Assembly (NCBI GenBank): GCA_002197995.1
Contig: NGZR01000001.1
Location: forward strand, 1,922,001-1,986,000
DNA from: Gaeumannomyces sp. JS-464
Lineage: Eukaryota > Ascomycota > Sordariomycetes > Magnaporthales > Magnaporthaceae
Direction of reading: 5' to 3'
Length of the DNA stretch: 64,000 nucleotides
Shown here: piece after piece, positions 45,401 through 57,263 of the stretch
Layout: the number at the start of each line of letters is the position of its first letter
Position numbering within the stretch: position 1 is the first letter of the stretch
The notes under the pieces: model-generated
Databases searched by the model: none
The model's input: only the letters and a program-made list of their open reading frames with translations
Told to the model about the DNA's origin: nothing
Made by a program: the position numbers and the translations under genes

Positions 45401-46708
45401 CGAGCACGTCGGCAAGCACGTAAACATGCGTTGTCCTCCAGACAGGCGGAGGGGTCTCGAGAAATTACAGCGTGTGAGCGTGAGGCCCGAGAAGAGACCG
45501 GGGCAAGTCCACGGGCGATCACCAATGATTGACTGGCGTGGCTGCCCAGTGTGCCACGAGAGTGAAAAAAAAAAAGAAAAAAAAAAAAAAAAAAAAAGTA
45601 AATCGAAGGTGTCCTGGGCATTGACTCCGGGCAGAATGCACAAGGGAAAAATAAAATAAAATAACATCTCTGTGGCTGTTGCAGAGGTCCGAGAAAACCC
45701 AACAGTCTAGCCCGTTCGGGCAGCCCATGGCGAGGATCGAGACGCCCCTGGTGTCTTCGCCTCCTCAAAAAGTCGCAGTCACCCGCAGACAAAGACAAGG
45801 AAGGGGGGGCCCTGTTGCAGCCAGTGGGCCCGACATCACCCCCACCGACTTCACCATGCTGTGGGTCCTCGAGACACAACAGGCACTCTCACTGGCCCAG
45901 ACCCTCATGCGAGCTGGGGTCATTTCTTCTGGGTGGAAGCAACCTGGTGGGTGCGTGGGCGTGTGCGACAGGAACACCCGTCGCACGCACCCGCAGTGAC
46001 CAGCAACCCAGCAGGCACCGCCAGCCGGGGCAGGGCAGACTCCAGCGCTGCCCGGCCCAGTCACTCCCAAACCACCAGCCTGGGAATTTCCAACGCCGTC
46101 TCAACTGCCCAAGACTTCCCCCTTACAACCGCAATTCAACACGAACACTTGGTCGTCTTCGTCGATCGCCCGAAAATCCACGCGCGCAACGAAAAAAGCG
46201 TGACGGGTCCGACAACAATTCTCGATCAGAAAGTGGAGGCTTTTTTTTCTTTCTTATTTACTGTTCCTTTTTTTTTAGTCGTCATTGTATGCTGATGGCG
46301 GCTGGCTGCTGGATCGGAAGACGGCGCACTTAATTCAGTTCTCTCCAGTTCGCTGGGGGGAAATAAAAGGAGAAAGGAAACGCGCTGGCCTAGGAGCCGC
46401 AATTGAATCGGGCCAACCAGGCAACTCGACAACAAAGATCATTCTCGATTGCTCACGAATCCGAACTACGACACTCGAGGCTTTCGAACCGGGACATCAC
46501 CACATGCATCCCGAGAGCTCGTTCGGCTCAATCACGCGAAGACGTACCTCGTGAAAACCCTCACACGCTCTCTGCCAGCTTCGACCGCGATCTGGAAGTC
46601 AATTGGAGGAGGAGCCTTTGCACCCGCCCCGCCGCGTCTTGACGACGCCGGCCGTGCTGCTGGACCCTCGAACTCTCTTGGACGCCTCCGACGACCCGAT
46701 AAGCCACC
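42424..46708. other. Long intergenic region with no recognised gene
   Basis: About 4.3 kb lies between two divergent genes. It contains poly-T at 42559-42571, a (CA)n/(CT)n patch near 44502-44523, poly-A at 45568-45597 and a T-rich tract near 46241-46278. Open frames reach 237 codons (minus 44208-43495), but they have no motifs and occur on both strands, as expected for GC-rich sequence. It may hold long promoters or 5' leaders for palI; nothing more can be said. Confidence 0.45.
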
Positions 46709-48990
46709 ATGTTACGGCCCGCAACGCCGCTGTCGGTCCTGCTGGCTGCGGCGTTCGGCTTGCTGGTCATATCCGTCGTCTCGACCCCGATCATCAAGGC
46801 GATCCCGCTGGGCGAGTACGTTGGCGTCACCTTTGGCGTCTTCGGCTGGTGCAAGGGCAATCAGTGTAGCCCGGTTGAGATCGGCTACGACGATGGCCTC
46901 TCCCGGGTGCTGGCTGAGTCGGACAACTCAACGTTCGACCTGCCAGCCCCCGCTAGGCGCACGCTGTCGACTATTCTGATCATCCACCCAGTCGCCGCGC
47001 TGATCACCCTGATCATGCTGGGAATGTCGATCGCTGCCCACTTCCACTCGGCCGCTCACTCGGCCCGCTATCTCCTCATTGTTTTCATTGTCGGCATCAT
47101 CGACACCGTCATCTGCCTGCTCGCTTTCCTGATCGATGTGCCCTTTTCGTGCCGCACTTGGCCTGGGGCTCTTACCTCGTTCTGGCCGCCACTGTTTTGG
47201 TCATGCTGAGCGGGCTTGTATCGTGTGCCATGCGACGCACCCTCGTCAGCCGCAAAGCCCGCAAGAAGCGCATCGAAGAGAATGCCGAGATGAGTGGCGA
47301 GAACTTCTACAACCGCCAGGCCCAGCCACCCACGCCTGGCACCACACCCTCTTCCGAGACGAAGCAGCCGACCGTCCCGGTCCTGAGCGGCGCCAATGGT
47401 AACGGTGTCGACAAGCTGCCGGGCTTTGCTACCTTTGAGAAAAAGGACGACCAGAGCAGCGACGAGAGGGTACCCCTGACCTCGATCAGCCCTCCCAACC
47501 GCTCCCCCAACGGGCCGCCCAATGACATGCTCCTAGGGGACGCACAGTACAATATGCCGCCGCCGCAACCGTCGAGATCTCCGTCCAACCCCGGACTGCG
47601 CGACCAATACGGAAACCTCATCGACGGCCCTGTCGATGCCTACGGGATGCGCAGAGGTCCCTCTTTTGACCGCATGAACTCTAGGGGTCGTGGCGGTCCT
47701 CCGGGAGGCTACCGAGGCCGTGGAGGCTACGGCCCGCCAGGAGGCAGGGGCGGATATGGTTACGGTCCGCCGGGCGGCCGAGGGGCTATGGCCCACCTGG
47801 TAGGGGAGGTTATGGGCCGCCGCCTAACGGCAGGGGAGGATATGGACCTCCGCAAAGGGGAGGCTACGGCCCGCCCACGAGAGGTCGTCCGCCACCACCT
47901 GGCTATCAATTCGACGGCAGAGGGCCTCCTCCTCCGCCAGATAACTACAACGGGCCGTACGGCCCCGGTCCTAGGGGAATGTCGCCAGGACCGCCGTCGG
48001 CGCCCGGAGGCTACGGGATGAACAACTCATCAGCCAACGTCTCGGCTGGTGGCTACACCGCATACAGCTCTGATGACCGCGACGATCTGCCGCGGGCCGA
48101 GTCGCCTCCCCCTCTCCCTTGTGTCGACGACGGCATCAGCTCCGTTCCTAGCCCCCGTCCCGGCCAGGCAGTCGAAATGGATGCCTCGTCCGGCGGTCCA
48201 CGGCCGCCTCAAAGCGGCTTCGCCAACGGCAACAACCAGAACCACAACAACAACGGCCAGTTCAGGGATAGCGACGCCGACATCGCTGGCATGGTAGGGC
48301 TTCAGCAGGGCATCGGGCCCATTCAGCGCCACAACACTGTCATGAGCGAAGGGAGCATATACAGCTCTGACGAGTAAGAGCTGCCTGCCCTATGATTTCA
48401 CTGACGAAAGATCGACGCTGACGTTCTCCGACAGATATGTTCCGCCAAGGGCAGGCTGGAACGAAGCAGGTCGGAACTCTCCCCGGGTGCCATCGCCGCT
48501 TCATGTTGCTAAGCGCAACCCAGATGCTCCGGGAGACCAAAGCAGGAGTCCACCGCCTGCCGCGGGTAATGGCGGCGGCTACTACGAGGACGTTGATCCC
48601 CGCTTTGCTCAGCCCTCAGGCCCAGGCGGTGCACCAGGAGGCGCGCCGAGAGGGAGGCCGACACCGCCTCCGATCCAAGTTAACGACGGAGCGACGGACT
48701 ATGACGACATCCCGCAAGGCGCGCGAAGTCCAGCGGAGTCGGAGAAGTCAAACTTCACATCCATCTCGCAGCGGGGTATCAACCCGCGCTGGAACCCGCC
48801 GCCCCCGAACCTGATGCCGGGTTTCTCGGGACCACCTCAGAGGCGACCAGTGCCCAACCGGAATGATGTGCTTCTCAACAACAATCCGGACTTTGAAATT
48901 CCCGGCCTCGGTGGCCCCAGGGGCAACCCCAACAGGGGCCCCGGCGGCGGCATGATTCCCGGCAGCGCCTATCCAGCCGGGCGCATCTAG
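46709..48990 (+). CDS. palI: PalI/RIM9-type pH-signalling membrane protein
   Basis: The start MLRPATPLSVLLAAAFGLLV, a first transmembrane helix and the lumenal GEYVGVTFGVFGWCKGNQCS region are typical of PalI/Rim9 (SUR7/PalI family). Three more helices follow: STILIIHPVAALITLIMLGM, LLIVFIVGIIDTVICLLAFL and WGSYLVLAATVLVMLSGLVS. The family is needed at the plasma membrane for ambient alkaline pH sensing with PalH/PalF. The long tail is disordered, with GGYGPP/RGG-like repeats at 47690-47900. One base appears to be missing near 47133 (CCC TTTT) and one near 47785 (GGGG); with both restored and the 61-base intron 48374-48434 removed, the coding length is 741 codons. The ATG context is CCACCATG. 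The C terminus is ...YPAGRI. Confidence 0.88.
47690..47990 (+). repeat. GGYGPP-type repeats in the PalI tail
   Basis: The coding sequence repeats a GGNGGNTAYGGNCCNCC-like unit about eight times, encoding GGYRGRGGYGPPGGRGGYGY-type sequence. The apparent one-base deletion near 47785 lies inside it. Such low-complexity tails vary in length between species. Confidence 0.75.
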
Positions 48991-50678
48991 TCAAGCCGAC
49001 CGGCGCTTGGCAGCGTTTGCCTCGTCCATCCTTCCTGTCCATGCAACACCAACCCGCCACCCATTCGAAACACAAGGCCAAGGGCATACCACGACGATGA
49101 CGCCGATTCCTGCTGGGTTCTCGATCGTTTTTTTGACACCATGCATCATTCGGACATAGATTTCCTTCCGTCCATCCCCATACGCCAGACAGGCTCACTG
49201 CCGAAAGCTTGTTCATCCACGATAATTTGCAGGAGTACCCATTCCGATCCGAGCAGACTAGCATCCGCCAGTCCCGAAGACATGCTCAACGATACCTCCA
49301 ATGAACACCGCCGGCTGCCTTCCGCCCCCGCCGAGACACGACATCGTTCCTCTTGCCTGTCACAATCGATGTCGCCTTCGATGAGAACCGGCAGCTGCTT
49401 CGTATGAGCTGCTCCCCAACAAACATGACATACCTACCATCTTCACACTCTTGGCGGCCTCGGCATCCCCGATTCCCCAATTTGATTCTCGTCAACCGTT
49501 CCAGCTTCTCGCCTACAATGGGAAGAGATTCTACGATGGTATAAGCAGCATTTGCGGAAGTTGCCTCTTTTTTTAATTTTCGATTTTGGAGGCACTCCTT
49601 TTTTGCACCTTGGCTCCGTGCAGCCATTATCCAACAGCATTGTTGTCGTTGAGTTTCTTTTCTACCTTGAAAAAAATGGGACTTGGTGGTATTTTCCTTT
49701 TATTTCCTTTATTTCCTACTTTTTTCTTTCTAGTGTTCAGTTACCGACCACATGGTCGGTTCCATACCACGGAGTTTTGTATGTTTTACGCTCGCCATCT
49801 CGCATCTTTTTTTCATTCCGTTTCTTCGCGATATACACCCGTGGACGTGTTCCTCCGAACCCCACGCCTTTCATCTTCATTTTGTTCTTGTTTTCCGGGG
49901 GGGCATCAGTATATAACGCAGGCCTCAAGCCTCTTTGTGAGCCTGGGCAGCCTGGAAACCGCTTGGTTTTCTGTGAGCTGGAGGTGAGTGCTTTTGGGTT
50001 GAAGGAGTGGCCTGGGGGCCATTTCAGCCTATCCTGGTTTCTTGTTCGGTGTTCGTGCCCTGCCTCCTAATTTGGCCTCCAGACAGTTCGGTCAGTAAAT
50101 AGCGAGCCTCGATAATCTCCACCCTCGGGGCTCCCTTATGGAGCGAGGAGCTCAAAAGAAGAAAGGATTCGGCTATTATATTCATCTCGCCCGTTATGCG
50201 CTGGTGCATTTTTTGTGGTCATGCTTGGAGGCTGACCGGGCAGTCGCACCCGACTGTCCAATACCGTATTGCTACCATCACCCACTGGTTAAGCGCGGGC
50301 GGGTGCCTGGAAAACTTGAGTTCCTGAGCCACCAAAAAGCGGCAGCAGCGATGCAGCCCACAAACACTCGCCGTCGCCCGTCCGTCATCCTCGCCCCATC
50401 AAACTCATCGTGCGTGCGCGCAGGCAACCATGGGATGGATATGAGCCAGCCAGGACGATTTCAGAGTGCCAATCTGTACAGTCAATCACATCTGGGACAA
50501 ACTGACAAGATCACGTCGTACAAACGCCAGCCGGCGCGACCATTTCCGATTTTACATTGACCTACCTGCCTGGGGTCTCGATTCTTTTGTTCCACCGAAA
50601 GTAGGTTCCGGTTAGCAGCTGGGCGGACACCACTCGCAACATTGACTGCATTTCCAAGACATCGAGGAAAACATAACC
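48991..50678. other. Intergenic region between palI and the DUF1917 gene
   Basis: No further gene is recognised. There are T-rich stretches near 49565-49745 and 49800-49890. Open frames up to 172 codons are T-rich (Phe/Leu/Ser) artefacts. The 3' end of palI and the 5' leader of the next gene must lie here. Confidence 0.45.
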
Positions 50679-51422
50679 ATGGCGGCGGACCCGCGCAGCA
50701 CCCAGCCCGCGCCGCGCAACCGGTACGCCGGCGTCCTGAACGCCTGGCAGCTCCACGAGACGATCCCGGCCTTCGTCGCCCGGCTCCCGCCCGCGACGAC
50801 GACCGGGTTCCCCTGGATCTTCGTCGACAACCCGCTCGCCGCCAGCGACCGGCCCTGGGCGACGACGACGACGACGCCGACGGCACCTTTGTCGACCAGG
50901 CCTGCCTCGCCAGCTTCGCCGACGCGGCTAGGGCGGCCGAGAAGTCAAAGGTGGCCGCCGGCCGCAAGATCACCCCGCGGCGGGGGCAGACGGTCCACGA
51001 GATACTGGAGCTGGCGCAGCGGCTCGGGATCACGACCGGCAAGGTATGCGACGCTGCCCCCAAACCCTCCTGGGTGGACCAACAACGTCCTTGGAAGGAG
51101 GGCTTCGTGTCACTTGTTCGCACTAAACTAAACATGCGCGCCAATCTCGTCCAAGTGGATGCTCTTCGTCAGTCCCCAAAACGTCAACGAGGTCTGGGCC
51201 AAGGCCGCGCGCGCCACGAGCGCGGGCGAGCTCGGCGTGGCCGCAAAGGTGGCGGCGGGCGGCGAGGTCGCGCCGCCGGACCTGGCGCGGGCCCGCCTGG
51301 TCTGCGTCTACACGCGCGACTTTGCCGACCTGGACGACGTCGGGCGCGTGCTCGGCCGGCTCAAGGAGCTGGGCTTTGCGGCCAACACTCAGATCTACTA
51401 CAAGCCCGGTAAGGTCTCTTCC

Positions 51423-51456
<34 letters not shown>

Positions 51457-51798
51457 GATGGTTGGTTTGTTTGCTTGTTTGCTCTCTTGCTCTCTTGCTC
51501 TCTTGCTCTCTTGCTCTCTTGCTCTCTTGCTCTCTTGCTCTCTTGCTCTTCGCTCTCTTGCTCTCTTGCTCTCTTGCTCTCTTGCTAAATATGACGATGA
51601 TGCGTCTGTTTAACATTGCAAACAAAACAAAAAAAAAAAACAGACGCATTCACCATCCTTGGGATCGACAGTGGCAACGCACTGAATATCCGCCCGTCCA
51701 TCTACGGGTCCAAGAACATCTCGGACCTGATGGAGGCGCGGGGCCAGGGGAGGTTCTTGGAGGACGACGCCTGGGTTAGCTACGTGGAGTCCAAGTGA
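50679..51798 (+). CDS. DUF1917 (Bles03/C11orf68-type) protein
   Basis: Three exons: 50679-51043, 51156-51408 and 51644-51798. Intron 1 is 112 bases (GTATGC donor) and intron 2 is 235 bases (GTAAGG donor, CAG acceptor). The joins give GITTGKWMLFVSPQNVNEVW and IYYKPDAFTILGIDSGN, characteristic of the DUF1917 family; RLVCVYTRDFADLDDVGRVL in exon 2 is another hallmark. The function is unknown, though the fold has been compared with eIF4E-like proteins. One base is missing near 50860 (after CCCTGGGCG, before a GAC run), where WG should lead into an Asp-rich run. With it the total is 258 codons. The ATG at 50679 has an AACCATGG context. Confidence 0.85.
51409..51643 (+). repeat. Poly-T and GCTCTCTT microsatellite inside an intron
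   Basis: Intron 2 of the DUF1917 gene holds about 30 T residues (51424-51454) followed by some thirteen copies of the 8-base unit GCTCTCTT (about 51478-51588) and an A-run before the acceptor. The splice sites at both ends are intact. Confidence 0.88.
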
Positions 51799-52260
51799 CG
51801 GGCGACTTTTCGTTGCCCCTTTGCCATGCCGTGGCGGTGGCGGGACTTCGCTTTGCTCTATTTTTGTTGGCCTTGGCCGGCAACACCCAGGAAGAATGGA
51901 GCTGTCTGCACTGCCGCGGGCGGGATGAGATGTCTTAGGGAGTCTACGGGCAGCGCGGCTGGTGGCTCAAGTCTGGGTTTATCATGTCTTGATGTGTGGG
52001 TGGCTCTGCGTGCGGACGCGCCGGCCTGGGTGAGAGGAGCTGGGTGTCGCTTGGTGAGCTGATTTCGATCAGAGTTCCCTCTTCGTGTATGGCCATTCCG
52101 AGTTCAGATCCCTATCCACTCAGCGGAATGGGGAAAAGCCAGGGCCGCGCTTATACTCACGCATATTTTGTTCGCAATAGTTTGTCTTTCTCGTCCAGTG
52201 GCCGGTAGAGGCATGAATGATTACGATGTAGGCAGGCAATAGCTGGAGATGGCGTCTCTT
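51799..52260. other. Short intergenic stretch
   Basis: Between the stop of the DUF1917 gene and the stop of the converging small membrane-protein gene I see no other feature. Plus-strand open frames here lack motifs. Confidence 0.4.
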
Positions 52261-52538
52261 TTATCCGTACCGGTTCTTGGGACGCGGCGGCTGGGGGATA
52301 AAGGTGACCAAGATAGGTGAATAGAAAAGGCTAGAGATCAGGGCGCTCACGGCCACAAAAATAAGACTTCTGGCGTCCTGGCCGGGGATTTGAACGGGGC
52401 GGAACCCGTTCTCGACACTGGTCCCTTCAAACAATGAATGGCCAGTATTACAAGATTCAGCAGGATCTGGCCGAGCATAAAGGTACCAAGGGAATGGCCA
52501 TCATCCCGTCTCTTGCGTGACGTGTCGACATGCGCCAT
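52261..52538 (-). CDS. Small two-helix membrane protein, unknown
   Basis: From an ATG at 52538, a short polar N terminus (MAHVDTSRKRRDDGHS) leads into a hydrophobic helix (LGTFMLGQILLNLVILAIHC). After a frame change near 52370, a second helix and a clean end appear: SLIFVAVSALISSLFYSPIL, then VTFIPQPPRPKNRYG and TAA at 52263-52261. One extra base gives 93 codons. Alternatively a very short 41-base GTGTCG...CCAG intron (52378-52418) would also join the frames. Two helices plus a proline/arginine tail suggest a small endomembrane or mitochondrial protein; I do not recognise the family. A CAG/CTG repeat lies just upstream. Confidence 0.5.
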
Positions 52539-52547
52539 ACTATAACA

Positions 52548-52578
<31 letters not shown>

Positions 52579-52592
52579 TAGCAGCAGCAGCC
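52548..52592. repeat. (CAG)n microsatellite
   Basis: About 14 CAG units, with one TAG interruption, lie immediately upstream (on the minus strand) of the small membrane-protein ATG, hence probably in its 5' leader or promoter. Open frames on both strands through it are poly-Ser, poly-Ala or poly-Gln shadows. Confidence 0.85.
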
Positions 52593-53065
52593 GTGGCCGC
52601 CATTCCCTCAAAGCTGGAGTTGCAACTGAGGCCAAGAAGGCCAACGAAGAAGAACGTCAGCAATTACGAGAGACGATCTACGCGCCTAGAACCATCTAGA
52701 GAGCAGATGAGTGGCAGAGGCTAGAATGTCTAGGAATACATAAAGATGGACCGGCGGCTGGGCTGGCTTGTCAACTGCCAGAGATTTAGAAGATGAAGGA
52801 TATAGTTACATAAATAATACAACGTTAGCCCGGCCTTGAAAGGCCTGCTCCAGAGATAAAAGAAACCGTAGCAACCTGACCGAGCCGTCCCTTTGCATAT
52901 CCCCTTCGCCTGAAATAAAAAGATTAGACCCTCTCCTTCTGATACATCCCTTTAACTGACAAGTTGGCAACACACACCCATACCCTCCATTTTCTCATGC
53001 TTCTCTTGATCATCACCAAGCGGCGCTTAGAAGGTGTCGGCCCGAATCTCGTCTATGGCCGATCT
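52593..53065. other. Intergenic stretch
   Basis: Nothing recognisable. The sequence is moderately AT-rich and probably holds the promoter of the small membrane-protein gene and the 3' end of the Myb/telobox gene, both on the minus strand. Confidence 0.4.
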
Positions 53066-55641
53066 CTAGTCGACTATACGATCGGCCAAAGGATCATCTT
53101 GAGAGCGCTCCTCGGACGGCGAGCGTGACTGCTGCTCCTCGGGCAGCACATTTGCAGCGACCGCCTGGCTTTCCTCGGGACGATCGCGGAGTGGTATCGT
53201 CGTGTTGGTAGGGACGCCGTTTTCCACATCGGCCTCCTTGCGCTCGGGGTTTCTGCCCACCTCCTCGACCGCTCTGCGTTCCTTCCGGCCCAACACGACA
53301 TTGTCAAAGCCAGCCGATAGGAGCTGGTCGGTCCTGAGAAGAGAAGCCGGGGCGCGCCACGTTAGTTTCGGACTGAAACACGAATATGGTAGAGGTGCAC
53401 CATCACATACTTCAGCATATCCACCTTCAGGAGCCGCGCCTTGTCCCGCAGTGCCTGCTGGTCGCGCTCGTGGTCAAACGGAATCTCGCCGCTCTTTATT
53501 TGCGCGGCGATCTTGCTCCACTTGGCCTCATGATCGCGGATAGCCCTAATGAGCTGGTTGCAGTCGTGCGTGCTCCACGCGGTGCGTTTCTGCGGCGTCT
53601 TCGGGTTTCTCTGCCGCGCCTCCAGCGACACGGCCTTGGACTGCTGCGACAGCCACTCAATGTCAGGCACTGCCGGGGTGCTGCTGTAGCGTGAACGATC
53701 GTCATCGTCACCGTGTGCAAAGGAGCCATCGTCTGTAGAGCTCTCGACCGTGATCGGGCTCCCGACGGCAATTGACTGGGCCCGGCCGACGGGGAATGTT
53801 CAGTCAGGCTGGGGTCAACCGGGACATCCCCCTCGATTCGGACTCTCTTAGTCCCTCTGCGAGAGTTCCCCGGCGCCCGGGTCGAGGGTCGTGGCCGTGG
53901 CGGCGGCGGCATTGACTGACTATTAGGAATAGTGCCGCGGTTGTCGAACCGGAATGCATCGTTGTCGTCGTCGTCTTGGGTCGGACCGGCGTCCGACTCA
54001 GCCCGCCCACGCTTTCTTGAGGGTGCCTGAGAAGGATTGGCGTTGACGGCACTAGCGGCCCCAGCCGCGTTGCGGCCGTTGAGCTGTTGACTGGGCTGAG
54101 TCGCGTGCGGGCGAGAGTCCCTCGCCTTCACGAACTCCTGGATCATGCTAATGCTCACATCCGACATGATGCTCTCTTGGGAAGCGGGCGGCGGGCCGAA
54201 GCGGGACACACCGCCATGTCCGTACTCAGCCTGAGCGTACGGCACTTGCGAGTTGGGGAGGATGCCGCTCTCGAATAGCTCTGATGTCGTTTCGTCGATC
54301 CAAGTCTGTAGATCTGTCACGAGCTTGCCCGGCGGGAATTCCTTGACCATCTGTGCTAGGACTTCGGGTGTGACGGTGTCCCCTGCCCCTAGGAGATGTA
54401 GCATGTTCTGGCACCTTGCCATATACTCCTCCCGAATCTGATCCACGTCCAGCTCCAGGTGCGAGAGTTTAGCTGGATCCCATCCTGGGAGCGATTTGAA
54501 CTGGGAGCTGTTCGCTAGAATGGCGCCCAGATCTTGACCGCTTTCAACCTCATTGGTGCAGAAGACGTCAAGCAGCACCTTTTGAGGGGATCCTTCTGCG
54601 CCATTTGTCTGGAGTCTGGAGATTGCGAGCTGGGTCCGGACGTCGACCGCAAGCACAATGGTCCCCTTCTTCCAGTCATCCCGGTCGAAGAGGGCAGCCG
54701 GCGTGAAGTCCAAGGGGAAGCTGGAGGCGTCGAGCTGAGACAACAGCTCCACAGGTACCCTACCGGCCTCGTGGGCGTGGAGCGAGAACAGGCTGCACGA
54801 GAACTCGCCCAGGTTCGCGATGCAAGCAATATTCTTGGCATAGGAATACTGACTGCTGCCCGGAGGATGCAAGAGCAGGGTGATGATGTCAAAGCTGCTG
54901 ATGAAGTGGGACTCACTCGCTTTGTTCCGGTAGAGCTTGCTGATGGCTGTCAAGTGATCGCGCGCCACCTCGAGCTCCTCGACGAAGTCGAGGTCGTTCA
55001 GGGACGGCCCGCGCTGGGACAGCAGGTTATGGAGCTCCTTGGCGGCGTCCAGCAGCCGCGGGAGACCCTTGTTGAACGCGCGGGCTCTGCCGCTAGTGCG
55101 GAGGCTTCCACGGGCCATGATTCGCTGTCCGATTCCTGAAGGCGACTCCTGTGAGTCTGCGACCACAGACGAAGAACCATCTGCTGTAGGTTGATTGACT
55201 ATATCGAAGTGTCAGTTGTTGGGAGTGTGAGTCGGGAGTAGCGCTCCGAGTACGTAACGAGGTGAGACCAATGAGACGAAGAGGAGCAGTGGACGGCCAA
55301 CGAAACGCACATCGTCCGAAGTAGGGCGTCGCAACGGGGAACGCGCTGATGCGTCGGGTCACATCATGCGACTGGTCGAAGCGAGTCTGGTCCAACGGCT
55401 CACTACTGATGCTTCGGATACTTTGGTCCTGAACAAGGAACTCCAAAGGCAGACCCCTCCTCGCGCCGTAGACGTTGTCCGTCTGGGACGCGGCAGCGAG
55501 TGTGGCTATGCCAGGCTGGTGATCGGCTAGGGTTGGGGTTGGTCTTGGTGCTTGGCCCCCGGTCGCCGTGCCTCTTCTGGTGCGCGAGGCCACAGGCGAA
55601 TTGGCAAAGTGCGACGCGACAGGCGGCTCGAGGGAAGCCAT
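53066..55641 (-). CDS. Myb/telobox telomere-binding-type protein (TAZ1/TBF1-like)
   Basis: Exons: 55641-55311 (MASLEPPVASHFANSPVASR), 55183-53411 and 53333-53066. The introns are 127 bases (GTGCGT donor, CTACAG acceptor) and 77 bases (GTATGT donor, CTCAG acceptor). The middle region (about 55090-54400) is a conserved helical domain (LPRLLDAAKELHNLLSQRGP, then ASESHFISSFDIITLLLHPP) that could be the TRF-homology/dimerisation part. Near the C terminus is a Myb repeat (KRTAWSTHDCNQLIRAIRDH, then WSKIAAQIKSG) with the telobox-like DQQALRDKARLLKVDMLK. That combination is characteristic of double-strand telomere or TTAGGG-repeat binders. Between them lies a disordered, Ser/Pro-rich stretch. One base is missing near 53790 (GGGCCC context); with it the protein is 790 residues. 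Confidence 0.72.
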
Positions 55642-57263
55642 TGGGGCGACGGTATGTGCTGCCTGGGTGTTGTGTAATGTCAAGTCGGCACCTCGCGCCT
55701 GATGTCTTTCCTTTCTCTTCTCTTGATCTCTTGAAGCAAGTCTTTGTTGATTGCGAGGGTCAAAGTTGGGTGGGGCAGGCAGACGGGAACCAGGGTGCCG
55801 GGTGGATGTGCCAAGCCAGTGTCACGTGATATGTTCAATAGGGCGCCGGGTGGATGTTGGCACCGCCCGTGTCCCTGCGTAGGTTCGTCTGTTTGGAACT
55901 TGCAGAGGCTAGAAAATTCAATAGCGATAAAACGAATATTTAACAGCAAAGAAACAGCGGATAGGAAGCAAACGAGTAATACCTGTGCGGAAAAGGGAAT
56001 AGATAAAATGTATCAAAGATAGGGATCCGGGAGTTGAAATAAAAGTGAGGTCCCCTAAATCCAAACTCCAAAGCTAGGGTCAGCGATACTACCTAGGTAC
56101 CTACCTATCCAACTCCTGCCATCTTCTCTTTGCCATCGTTTCGGAAGCATTCACACGCTTCTTCTCTTCGAGCCCCAAGCCAGTCAACTCACCAAAGCAC
56201 GCAAAGGTTCGAGAAAACGCGATTCAGGGGCACGCCAGGCCCCACAACACCTGAGATCCAGTGGCCGCTGCCGAGTTTACCCCTGATTTGAACATGATGT
56301 GGCATGTCGACTTTTCAGACGGCGGCAACCCCTCCAGCCAGCCAGGGCCGATCCCTCGCCAAAAAAAGACTTGTCGCGCCTCGCGGGCGTTTTCAAACAG
56401 TTTGACGATTCGGGAACTGAACACGGTCGCTGGATGAATGGATGAGCAAATGGATTGAGGGCAGCAGCCAGCCAGTGTCTTGGCCGGCAATCGCATTTCC
56501 ATATGCATCGAATTCCTCAGGTACTTACCACTAAAGTGTACGTAAGAAAGGGGCAAGACGGCTCATTCCTGGCATAGCCACACATCCACATAAGAAAACG
56601 ACTCTGCAATTAATGAAATTACGTTCCGCAACGTGCAGGCATGCCCGCCCGTCCTGTCGGGTCCCGCCCAAGCCGGAGCCAAGTGGGAGAGCCTAAACTG
56701 CAGATGGGGCACAAGGCTTGCTGAGGTCCCCTGCAACGGGTAAGGAGGTGTCCGCCAGCCCCAGATGGCAATTCAATCAATCGACCCTTTTTTTGCGGCC
56801 CCATTCTAGCCGATCCATGCGCTGTGATCCAGGGAATCACGTCCAATTTTTTCCTTTCTTTCGGTTCTTCCATTCTTTCCACCACAACCACTGCCATCTA
56901 TCAACGGTCTCATACTTTTTTTTTTTATATCTTTCTTTTTCCTTGTTCTCCGTTGCAGCGAGCAAACGCGTTCGGCTTGATTTCCTCCCAGGGTAGAAGA
57001 CAGACGAACCACGCGCCACTTGGCCGACCTTTGCAGCGACGCCTTGGACGAAGCAAAGGCATTTCGTCCGTCACGTCATCGACCATCGCGGGATCCGCAA
57101 GATTTCGGTACGCGGGACATCTGCAGGTCTTGCTCGAGTCGTCACCCTGTTGTTCTGCCATTCCTCTCCTGATCGAGAGAGGAAGCAAGCTCCGCAACGC
57201 CCGAGGCCCAAAAATCCCGACGCGGCGCCAACCTCGGTTGACGCCATCCCATAACTGCGCACA
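55642..57263. other. Divergent intergenic region
   Basis: This separates the minus-strand telobox gene from plus-strand GDT1 and must hold both promoters. Near 56093-56106 is an ACCTAGGTACCTACC string of a kind frequent in Sordariomycete intergenic sequence. T/C-rich tracts near 56850-56950 probably belong to the GDT1 leader. No other gene is seen. Confidence 0.4.

Noticed and set aside
52340..52420. tRNA-like B-box (GTTCAAATC) on the minus strand
   Set aside because: The bases around it cannot pair into a T-stem, and no acceptor stem or A-box is in register; it lies inside the small membrane-protein gene.
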